The position numbers and the translations under genes were made by a program. The notes beneath the pieces are model-generated. The model was given only the letters and a program-made list of their open reading frames with translations. It was not told where the DNA came from and searched no databases. A DNA stretch of 5,868 nucleotides from the NCBI GenBank assembly GCA_027068725.1, contig JAMOMD010000394.1, forward strand, positions 1-5,868. Direction: 5' to 3'. The stretch's first letter is position 1. Each line of letters starts with the position of its first letter. This stretch comes from Thermoproteales archaeon. GTDB taxonomy: Archaea; Thermoproteota; Thermoprotei; Thermoproteales; Thermocladiaceae. This document shows positions 1 through 5,340 of the stretch, piece by piece.

Positions 1-111
1 ACCGAGTATTACGTGAGTTTCTCCCTGCTCTACAGTCAAGTTAACTCCTCTAAGTACCTGCACACCATCTACCTCTGTCCATAGGTCACGAATCTCTAAG
101 AGTGGACACAT
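1..111 (-). CDS. sufC: SufC-like Fe-S cluster assembly ATPase, N-terminal fragment
   Basis: This is the first 37 codons of an ABC-type ATPase; the rest lies beyond the left edge. It starts at an ATG at 109-111. A TGA lies four codons upstream in frame, so no earlier start exists. The residues show the usual N-terminal strand of an ABC ATPase (LEIRDL, residues 5-10), then LRGVNLTVEQGE (20-31) and THVILG (32-37), ending exactly where the Walker A loop should begin. The GE-x-H-x-I-x-G spelling before Walker A is the form seen in SufC, which powers the SufBCD scaffold that builds Fe-S clusters in the cytoplasm. Transporter ATPases usually lack that His. The gene lies 34 bases after the 179-residue gene on the same strand, with no clear TATA box or ribosome binding site of its own, so co-transcription is likely. 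With Walker A, Q-loop and signature all outside the window, another ABC ATPase remains possible. Confidence 0.72.
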   Translation of the reverse strand, partial: MCPLLEIRDLWTEVDGVQVLRGVNLTVEQGETHVILG

Positions 112-145
112 CTCGAGTGTTCACTGTCGTCAGCGTAGTCCTTTA

Positions 146-685
146 CTATGTTTCTCTCCTGACTGCGCGCCTAAGCATGCGCACCTTCTCACTAGTCATG
201 TCGTGTACAAGACATATCCACTGACCACCACACTTCAGGTATATTGTCGTCTCACCAACTACAACATCGTCAGGTTCCTTACACACATTCTCAAGCTTTG
301 TCTCTACGACAATTCTAGACTTATCAACTATTATACGCATAGGCCACGCTGAACCTCCTGAATATACATTGAACTCGAACACCTTCTCAATCCTGTACTC
401 AGGACGAGCAACCTCGAGCCTTGGCTTAGCCTCAGCCTTCTCTTCCTGAATACCGAGCTCAGCCTTCAAGACAGGACATAGGCTAGAGAACAGCTCATCA
501 ACATCAACATCGAACCGATCTGCAAGCTCATTCTCTAGCTGCAGTAGCTTGTCCTCTATCTTCTCTGGTATTGGCTCATTCATGCAGTAGACACGGTACA
601 CAATATCGAGAGGAACACCGAGTCTCTTGCACAGTTTCTCTATTTCCTCCTTAGCCTTCTGTACAAGTTCTAATGTCGTGGACAC
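146..685 (-). CDS. Unrecognised 179-residue protein upstream of sufC
   Basis: I do not recognise a family. The start is a GTG at 683-685. Upstream in frame there is no other start before a TAA seven codons further out, and a TATA-like palindrome is centred about 25 bases upstream, which fits a leaderless transcript. Residues 1-75 look helical and charged. Residues 76-95 form a Lys/Glu/Pro-containing linker, and residues 96-165 look like a beta-rich domain (FEFNVYSGG, RIIVDKSRIVVET, TTIYLKCGGQWICLVHD), ending in a basic helix. There is no signal peptide or membrane segment, so it is probably cytoplasmic. It has six cysteines (C19, C34, C70, C135, C152, C158). These do not form a classical zinc-finger pattern, though C152 and C158 flank a short strand. 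It is the first gene of a likely unit with sufC, which suggests but does not prove a link to Fe-S assembly or its control. Confidence 0.75.
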   Translation of the reverse strand: MSTTLELVQKAKEEIEKLCKRLGVPLDIVYRVYCMNEPIPEKIEDKLLQLENELADRFDVDVDELFSSLCPVLKAELGIQEEKAEAKPRLEVARPEYRIEKVFEFNVYSGGSAWPMRIIVDKSRIVVETKLENVCKEPDDVVVGETTIYLKCGGQWICLVHDMTSEKVRMLRRAVRRET

Positions 686-704
686 GTGTTGTAGACGTGT
701 ACGT

Positions 705-716
705 GGTTAATTAACC
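705..716 (-). promoter_or_regulatory. TATA-like box for the 179-residue gene
   Basis: The perfect palindrome ggttaattaacc is centred about 25 bases upstream of the GTG start at 685. This is the distance expected when transcription begins at the start codon. No ribosome binding site lies between the box and the start, which supports a leaderless mRNA. Confidence 0.55.
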
Positions 717-740
717 TAGCAGGTAATATCACTATACTAC

Positions 741-757
741 TCCTGCAATTGTCAGGA
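741..757. repeat. Imperfect palindrome between two divergent promoters
   Basis: The arms tcctg (741-745) and cagga (753-757) are perfect inverted repeats around a 7-base spacer that itself contains caattg. Its centre (749) is at the midpoint of the two divergent TATA boxes (705-716 and 783-790). It could be a regulator site, but 5-bp arms are short enough to be chance. Confidence 0.25.
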
Positions 758-782
758 ACTATTGACAGATCTTGAGAATAGG

Positions 783-790
783 TTTAATTT
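783..790 (+). promoter_or_regulatory. TATA box for the 100-residue gene and argH
   Basis: The sequence tttaattt, preceded by a purine-rich stretch, is centred about 27 bases before the ATG at 814. There is no ribosome binding site before that ATG, so a leaderless transcript carrying the 100-residue gene and argH is the simplest reading. Confidence 0.6.
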
Positions 791-813
791 TCCGCGTAGA
801 CGTGTCCTGACGC

Positions 814-1116
814 ATGAGTGAGGGAGTTGAGATAAGGTCATTCTACGATCTGACATATGAGGAGGATCGTGAAGAGCTTGCAAACTTGATAAAGCAGGGA
901 GTCAAGCTAGACACGACCATAACAGCACCTGAAGACCTATCAGAAGTCAAGCAAGCTGCAGAGGATCTTGTGAAGAGGATGGGTGCCGAGCTAATTGAGG
1001 TTGACCACTCGCAGTGGCCTAAGAAGCTAGTCATAAAGTTCAGGCTACAGGGTCAGGAAAAGAAGCTCGTGTTAACAAAGATTGAGGAAGGTGCATATAG
1101 ACCCAGCCTAGAGTAG
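814..1116 (+). CDS. Small protein of unknown function, upstream of argH
   Basis: This is a 100-residue, acidic, soluble protein that I do not recognise. It has no cysteines, no signal peptide and no membrane segment. The pattern suggests a small alpha/beta fold: an N-terminal helix (about 14-29), a long helix (about 40-57), then strands around 59-64 (AELIEVD) and 70-76 (KLVIKFR), and a last strand around 82-88 (KKLVLTK). The ATG at 814 is chosen because a TATA box sits 27 bases upstream and the frame shows no better start. The coding sense is credible: the frame is open throughout, and the gene is followed after 23 bases by argH with its own ribosome binding site, so the two probably form an operon. 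That proximity hints at a role near arginine synthesis, but nothing in the residues shows this. It could be an unrelated small conserved archaeal protein. Confidence 0.75.
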   Translation: MSEGVEIRSFYDLTYEEDREELANLIKQGVKLDTTITAPEDLSEVKQAAEDLVKRMGAELIEVDHSQWPKKLVIKFRLQGQEKKLVLTKIEEGAYRPSLE

Positions 1117-1123
1117 AATAAGA

Positions 1124-1129
1124 GGAGGG
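1124..1129 (+). promoter_or_regulatory. Ribosome binding site of argH
   Basis: The purine block ggaggg lies 10 bases before the ATG at 1140 and matches the complement of the 3' end of archaeal 16S rRNA. It is the clearest such site in the window. It suits an internal operon gene, in contrast to the promoter-proximal genes here, which lack one. Confidence 0.6.
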
Positions 1130-1139
1130 CTGAACAGTA

Positions 1140-2537
1140 ATGTACAGAGAGCCGCTACTCGGAAAAACTAGTGACCTAGTGTCAACATACATAACTAGCA
1201 TAAGCGCAGATCGCGAGATAGCTAACGAGGTAATTCTAACACTTATAGAACATGTATTTGAACTATATAGGACAGGTGTAATAAACAAGGAGACCTTCTG
1301 TAAAATATATAGAGCACTTGTTGAACTATCGACAGACATAACAAAGATCTTGTCCTCTCCTGAAGCACAGAAGTACGAGGATGTTCACGAGCTTATCGAG
1401 AAGATTCTCATAGATAAGCTTGGTCAGGACGTAGCAGGATGGATAGGGCTTGGACGTAGCAGAAATGACCATGTTGTAACAGCACACAAGCTCAGGCTCC
1501 GTGCAAAACTTGTCGAGCTCCTAGACGAGCTTCTAACATTCAGGAAAACATTAGTAGAACGCGCATCCGAGTACTCTGAGACACCATTCATTGTCTACAC
1601 ACATGCACAGCCAGCACAAGTCACAACCTTTGGACACTACTTACTCTCAGTAGACGAGTGTGTTAGTCTACATATTGAGCTTCTAATGAAGGTGCTTGAG
1701 GATGTTGTGAACAAGTCTCCACTAGGCGCTGGTCCTGGTGCAGGAACAATTGCTCCAATTGATAGAGAAAGAGAAGCTAAAGATCTTGGCTTTAGTAATA
1801 TTGTGAAAAGTACAATATTTGCAGTAGATACTAGAAGCTACTTCACTCTTACCTGCTCAATAATTGCAAACTTGCTAGTCGAGTTAACAAGATTTGCAAA
1901 TGATCTAATGCTGTACTCTCACCCAAACATTGATTATGTCAGGATTCCTGATGAGCACTGTGCGACTAGTAGCATAATGCCACATAAGAGAAATCCTGTA
2001 ACGTTAGAGATCTTTCGGGCAAGGACAGGACAGGTTGTTGGAAATCTAGTAAGCATGTTCACCATACTTCACAGTATTGGCAAGGGGTACTATCTAGATC
2101 TTCAGGAAGTCACTCCATGTGCATGGCAGATAATTGATATTGCAATAACCTCTATCAGAGTGCTGAACGATCTTGTAAGCAAGATTCTAATAAATGTAGA
2201 CAAGGTTCTGGAAGATGCTAGAAAATTCCCAGTGACCTCAGCAGAATCTGCTGAGAAGCTTGCACTTGATAAGGGAGTGAGCTTCCGCGAGGCTTACAGG
2301 TACCTTGCAGATCATTTCAAGCGTGGAATATTTGTGCATCTGCTAGATCCTGAAGAAGTGATTAAGCTCAGGAAAGTGAGAGGTTCAGGTGCTCCTGAGG
2401 AGGTTAGGAGAAGGATAGCAGAGGCAAAGGAGGAGATTGATAAGCAGCAGGAGAGGCTTGCCAACATTAAGGCTACGATAGTGACGAGTGTTGAGTCTCT
2501 GCTAAAGAGATGTGAGGAAGTGTGTCTAGAAGCCTAA
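1140..2537 (+). CDS. argH: Argininosuccinate lyase
   Basis: A complete 465-residue member of the fumarase/aspartase superfamily, the normal length for ArgH. It splits argininosuccinate into arginine and fumarate in the cytoplasm as a homotetramer. Diagnostic blocks are in order: GRSRND (105-110), which in ArgH binds substrate; YTHAQPAQ (153-160), holding the catalytic His155; PLGAG (194-198) followed by AGT and PIDRE; the superfamily signature TSSIMPHKRNP (276-286), with the catalytic serine region at 277-278; and the C-terminal ArgH domain with FREAYR and the LLDPEE...APEEV stretch. These exclude adenylosuccinate lyase and fumarase despite the PHKRNP spelling, which is more usual in adenylosuccinate lyase (ArgH typically has PQKxN). 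The start is supported by ggaggg 10 bases upstream. The N-terminus YREPLLG replaces the bacterial LWGGRF motif. It is probably co-transcribed with the 100-residue gene upstream. No argG is seen in the window. Confidence 0.95.
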   Translation: MYREPLLGKTSDLVSTYITSISADREIANEVILTLIEHVFELYRTGVINKETFCKIYRALVELSTDITKILSSPEAQKYEDVHELIEKILIDKLGQDVAGWIGLGRSRNDHVVTAHKLRLRAKLVELLDELLTFRKTLVERASEYSETPFIVYTHAQPAQVTTFGHYLLSVDECVSLHIELLMKVLEDVVNKSPLGAGPGAGTIAPIDREREAKDLGFSNIVKSTIFAVDTRSYFTLTCSIIANLLVELTRFANDLMLYSHPNIDYVRIPDEHCATSSIMPHKRNPVTLEIFRARTGQVVGNLVSMFTILHSIGKGYYLDLQEVTPCAWQIIDIAITSIRVLNDLVSKILINVDKVLEDARKFPVTSAESAEKLALDKGVSFREAYRYLADHFKRGIFVHLLDPEEVIKLRKVRGSGAPEEVRRRIAEAKEEIDKQQERLANIKATIVTSVESLLKRCEEVCLEA

Positions 2538-2555
2538 TACCTTAAAACACAGGAA

Positions 2556-2573
2556 GACCTACTGAGCTAGGTC
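2556..2573 (+). promoter_or_regulatory. Hairpin just upstream of the kinase gene start
   Basis: gaccta (2556-2561) and taggtc (2568-2573) form a perfect 6-bp inverted repeat with a 6-base loop, ending 7 bases before the ATG at 2581. The ggag at 2575-2578 is only two bases from the ATG. A TATA-like ccttaaaa at 2540-2547 would start transcription near 2570, inside the repeat. It may be an operator or a structure in the read-through mRNA that limits ribosome access. It has no T-run, so it is not a typical terminator. Confidence 0.35.
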
Positions 2574-2580
2574 AGGAGCA

Positions 2581-3660
2581 ATGTCGTTCTCTCTATCAGT
2601 TGATAGAATAGAGAAGTACCTGACAAGCGTATTCAAGAAGCCTACACGTGTCAAGAATCTCGAGCTTCTAGGCTCAGGATGGCATGCAGAGACTTGGAGA
2701 ATTGTTGCAGAGGTCGAGGGTGAGGGTGAGCGTAGACTTGTCCTGAAGTTTCTTAAGGGTGAGAGAGGTTTCGGACATGACTATCCTGCAGATCGTGCAC
2801 AAGTCCTCCTGATGGCTCACAAGGACTTCAACAAGCTTCCAAGACACATAAAGTCAGTAGATGTTGGCTACATTGACGCGTATGGAGATCTCCATAGTGT
2901 AGGTGATTACGAGGAGTTCTTCATCCTGATGGAGGAGGCCGTGGGAACACCTTACATCGAAGATCTCAGAGCAATACTGAGCAGGAAGGCTCTCACAGAT
3001 CAGGATAGGGAGAGACTGAAGATACTTGTCAACTACCTAGTCGATATTCACTCAGTGAAGTTCCAAGGTCCTGACGATGCTATGAGAAGACTCTACCTAC
3101 GCAGAATACGTGACCTTGTTGGTCATGGAGAGATGATAATGGGAGTAGTAGACTCTGCGTATCCACCTGACTTCAAGATGATTGACAAGCTACGTGAAGT
3201 AGAGATCCTAGCAACGATGTGGCGATGGAAACTACGTGACTACTATAGAAGACTCAGCCAAGTACACGGTGATTACCATCCATTTAACATATGGTTCAGA
3301 GACAACGAGCTCATAGTCCTAGATAGATCACGTGGAGAATGGGGAGAACCTGCAGACGATGTGACTTGCCTACTCACGAACTATCTATGGTTCTCTCTAC
3401 TTGATACAGGAAAGTTTAGTGGGGTATTCGCAGACATGTTCAGAGACTTCCTAAAGATGTACATTGACGCTACAGGAGATGAGGAGCTACTCTCAGTCTG
3501 CCAGCCCTGGTTTAGCTTTAGAGCAATAGTAATAGCAAGTCCACTATTCTACCCTGAAAATCCAGAAGATGTGAGAGAAAAATTGCTGAACTTTGCGGTA
3601 AACGTAATGAAAGTCGACAAGTTTAGTGTAGACATTGTTAATGACCTTCTACGCTCATGA
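2581..3660 (+). CDS. APH/choline-kinase-fold phosphotransferase
   Basis: This is a complete 359-residue protein of the aminoglycoside phosphotransferase superfamily (protein-kinase-like fold), of unknown substrate. The N-lobe has a glycine-rich loop GSGWHAETWR (31-40) and a candidate ATP-binding lysine K56 in LVLKFLKG. A helix with a possible ion-pair partner follows. The C-lobe carries the Brenner motif VHGDYHPFN (228-236) with catalytic D231 and metal-binding N236. The metal-binding aspartate D248 lies in VLDRSRGEWGEP (246-257), followed by DDV, where family members usually have D-x-A-x-D. The DRS spelling instead of DFG/DWE is unusual. No signal or membrane segment is seen. It starts 43 bases after argH, past a hairpin, with a GGAG only two bases from the ATG; an in-frame TGA shortly upstream rules out a longer start. 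It may be the last gene of the argH operon or have its own promoter. Family membership is well supported. A drug-resistance role is not implied; small-metabolite kinases share the fold. Confidence 0.85.
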   Translation: MSFSLSVDRIEKYLTSVFKKPTRVKNLELLGSGWHAETWRIVAEVEGEGERRLVLKFLKGERGFGHDYPADRAQVLLMAHKDFNKLPRHIKSVDVGYIDAYGDLHSVGDYEEFFILMEEAVGTPYIEDLRAILSRKALTDQDRERLKILVNYLVDIHSVKFQGPDDAMRRLYLRRIRDLVGHGEMIMGVVDSAYPPDFKMIDKLREVEILATMWRWKLRDYYRRLSQVHGDYHPFNIWFRDNELIVLDRSRGEWGEPADDVTCLLTNYLWFSLLDTGKFSGVFADMFRDFLKMYIDATGDEELLSVCQPWFSFRAIVIASPLFYPENPEDVREKLLNFAVNVMKVDKFSVDIVNDLLRS

Positions 3661-5137
3661 CTTTACTACTTTCACATAAGTTTCTTACACTATCAAGAAG
3701 TTCGATATAGTATTTCTCACATTCCTCGTCTACGTAGAATACTTTCAATACATCATACATAAGGTCAGTAACTTCATTTAACTCATCAACAACAAACATC
3801 TTGAACGCTGTCAGGAACTGTCTCTTTGTCTCATCTTTAACTAAACTAAGTTTAAAGTTCCAAAAATCATTATCAGCCATGCTGAAAAGCCACGATAATA
3901 TATCGAGAAGTGAAGAGTATGTGAACGTTATTGTTATTAAGGTTGGAGGAATAACACTAGGTGTAGGTCTGATAGGCATCTCCTTAAGATCGCCAACATC
4001 AACAAATGCGAGAAGTGATCCATCTTCAACAATCATGCTCTTGAACAAGTATTCCTGACGAGTAATCATTAGCTCAGCACAGAGCTTAGTTACAACATCA
4101 TCAAGAACCGCATTAACAGGAGAGTACATTCTAAACGTGTATGTATACTCATCACTAGTGTATTGTCTACATACTTCATTTCTAGCGACTTTCAGCATTC
4201 TATCTCTCTCAAGAACAGTGCCTAGAAGCACATAGATGCTGAATGGAGATAGAATACACCTAGGCTTAATATTCATTACAAGTTCTCTAAGCTCCTTCTC
4301 GTAATTATTAACAACTTCCTTCAACCTGACATATGTATGGGCCTTGTCCAGAACTCTAACTACTGCAAGCCCTGTCCTGCTTCCTCTCAGGAGTTTTCTA
4401 ATGATATCATGAAAAGGCTGAGCTAACATGTATAGTCTAACAGCATCATATCGAGCTAGCTCCGCTATCATTAACTCTTTCAGCATCTTGTCTAGTTCTT
4501 CTCTAGATGATTCGCAGAGTGCTTCAATGTCCATATCGAGAATATGCGATTCTCCACGATTTCTATATTCCAAATATAGTAAATACAGTGGCATCAGCAG
4601 GAGAGTCCATGCAATATATGCTTTCTGTGCTTCTTCTAACATCTTAACTAATGTGCATAATGAAGCACTGAGCTGCAGATCAGCTAGTGTTATACAGGTT
4701 TCAAATGTTAGACTTGTTATAACTCCTATCTTATGTAATGGATAGTGTATTGCTGCTTTTAGGAATTGTTTAACTCCTTTTCCTGCTCCTTTGTATAGGT
4801 TATTCATATGATGCAGAAACTCTACGTCTAGCTTAGTTGCTTCTCTCATGTATAGTGTCAGTAGTGCTAGTTTGCAGGGAAACGTGTCGAAGAATGTGCA
4901 TAGTTCAGCTCTGAGTACTTGTGTTTCCTCTTTGTCATCTGATAGTATTTTCATTATGCTATGTCTTAGGTCTCTCATTGAGTAGACGCTGTGTCTTATA
5001 CATTTTTCAAATTCTTGAGCTGTGTATTCTAGCTCAGGAATATTGTAGTATTTCTTTCTAAATTTATCTACAAAGCATTCTGTAAGTCTCTTCTTTCCTG
5101 TGTATGTGCATGGCTCTTCTGTGAGAGGGCAGAGCAC
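3638..5137 (-). CDS. Unrecognised 499-residue cysteine-rich helical protein
   Basis: I do not recognise a family. The start is a GTG at 5135-5137, with a TATA-like aatatt centred about 26 bases upstream and no ribosome binding site; the next methionine is residue 54. The N-terminus has a compact CPLTEEPC (C3, C10) followed by C21, which could bind a metal or form a disulfide. In all there are 14 cysteines. The protein appears mostly helical, with one hydrophobic stretch at 173-191 (AYIAWTLLLMPLYLLYLEY) that could be a single membrane helix or a buried core helix. A proline-rich segment at 390-399 precedes a strand-like ITITFTY and a final helical part rich in aromatic residues. I see no nucleotide-binding, nuclease or helicase motif. 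The 500-codon open frame makes a real gene likely. It converges on the kinase gene and overlaps its end by 23 bases. Parts look more AT-rich than the neighbours (35% G+C at 3901-3960 by hand count), but this is not uniform. Confidence 0.8.
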   Translation of the reverse strand: MLCPLTEEPCTYTGKKRLTECFVDKFRKKYYNIPELEYTAQEFEKCIRHSVYSMRDLRHSIMKILSDDKEETQVLRAELCTFFDTFPCKLALLTLYMREATKLDVEFLHHMNNLYKGAGKGVKQFLKAAIHYPLHKIGVITSLTFETCITLADLQLSASLCTLVKMLEEAQKAYIAWTLLLMPLYLLYLEYRNRGESHILDMDIEALCESSREELDKMLKELMIAELARYDAVRLYMLAQPFHDIIRKLLRGSRTGLAVVRVLDKAHTYVRLKEVVNNYEKELRELVMNIKPRCILSPFSIYVLLGTVLERDRMLKVARNEVCRQYTSDEYTYTFRMYSPVNAVLDDVVTKLCAELMITRQEYLFKSMIVEDGSLLAFVDVGDLKEMPIRPTPSVIPPTLITITFTYSSLLDILSWLFSMADNDFWNFKLSLVKDETKRQFLTAFKMFVVDELNEVTDLMYDVLKVFYVDEECEKYYIELLDSVRNLCESSKVMSVEGH

Positions 5138-5160
5138 GTTTGGGGTCTAGAATGTTGACT

Positions 5161-5166
5161 AATATT
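5161..5166 (-). promoter_or_regulatory. TATA-like box for the 499-residue gene
   Basis: aatatt, preceded on the minus strand by the purine-rich gaagg, is centred about 26 bases upstream of the GTG start at 5137, which fits a leaderless transcript. A second AT-rich element, ttaaataa on the minus strand (5173-5180), lies further upstream and could give a start with a short leader instead. Confidence 0.45.
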
Positions 5167-5179
5167 CCTTCGTTATTTA

Positions 5180-5210
5180 ACAGTCTCAGTTCTGTATTGA
5201 TTGAGACTGT
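5180..5210. repeat. 9-bp inverted repeat between divergent promoters
   Basis: acagtctca (5180-5188) and tgagactgt (5202-5210) are perfect inverted repeats with a 13-base spacer. It lies between the minus-strand TATA box of the 499-residue gene and the plus-strand TATA box of the candidate sRNA, near the midpoint. This placement suits a shared operator better than a terminator, since there is no T-run and it lies upstream of both starts. Confidence 0.5.
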
Positions 5211-5218
5211 GCAGATAG

Positions 5219-5226
5219 GTTAAATA
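5219..5226 (+). promoter_or_regulatory. TATA box for the candidate C/D sRNA
   Basis: gttaaata, within agataggttaaatagg, is centred at 5222.5, about 26 bases before 5248, where the candidate C/D sRNA begins. It is one of the best TATA matches in the window, yet it lies 118 bases from the guaA start, so it is better explained as the sRNA promoter. Read-through could also feed guaA. Confidence 0.5.
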
Positions 5227-5247
5227 GGTGCTTGTTCCTGTTTTCTT

Positions 5248-5305
5248 GTGGATGAAGACCGCGTTGGTGTCTGAGAATGTGATGACCGATGGGCGAGCCT
5301 GACAC
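5248..5305 (+). ncRNA. Candidate C/D box guide sRNA
   Basis: The sequence has all four boxes of an archaeal C/D sRNA in order. A C box atgaaga (5252-5258) matches RUGAUGA at six of seven bases. It is followed by a 12-base guide ccgcgttggtgt and D' box ctga (5271-5274). Then comes a 4-base spacer, a perfect C' box gtgatga (5279-5285), a 13-base guide ccgatgggcgagc and D box ctga (5299-5302). Flanking gtg (5248-5250) and cac (5303-5305) can pair as a short terminal stem. The total of about 58 bases is typical, and a TATA box lies about 26 bases upstream of the 5' end. Such RNAs bind L7Ae, Nop5 and fibrillarin and direct 2'-O-methylation of the base paired to the fifth guide position from D or D'. 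That predicts a C in ACACCAACGCGG and a G in GCTCGCCCATCGG. I cannot assign targets with confidence. Confidence 0.6.
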
Positions 5306-5340
5306 TGGTGAAGATATGTTCATAAGCTTCTCCATGTGAC

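Noticed and set aside
843..1339. Two minus-strand open frames (843-1034 and 1040-1339) opposite the 100-residue gene and argH.
   Set aside because: Ser-rich, low-complexity translations antisense to well-supported genes, with no promoter or start signals.
2556..2573. Intrinsic terminator after argH.
   Set aside because: The stem is only 6 bp and is followed by aggagcaatg rather than a T-rich run, so termination there is not supported.
2581..3660. Antibiotic resistance phosphotransferase.
   Set aside because: Only the superfamily is supported. The HGDxHxxN motif is shared by many metabolite kinases, and the archaeal housekeeping context gives no reason to infer drug resistance.
3801..4745. 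Plus-strand open frames (3801-4058 and 4428-4745) inside the 499-residue gene.
   Set aside because: Ser/Ile-rich shadows of the long minus-strand frame, without plausible start signals. The 499-codon frame with a TATA box is the better explanation.
3638..5137. Possible horizontal transfer of the 499-residue gene because parts look AT-rich.
   Set aside because: Hand counts vary within the gene (35% at 3901-3960, 37% at 4741-4800, 45% at 4861-4920), and neighbours also dip to similar values (35% at 1801-1860 in argH). No flanking repeats or integrase are seen.
5252..5302. A 16-codon open frame starting ATG AAG that could be a leader peptide of guaA.
   Set aside because: The same bases form a complete C/D box layout with guide spacings close to 12, and the upstream TATA box fits an RNA starting at 5248. 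No ribosome binding site precedes the ATG.
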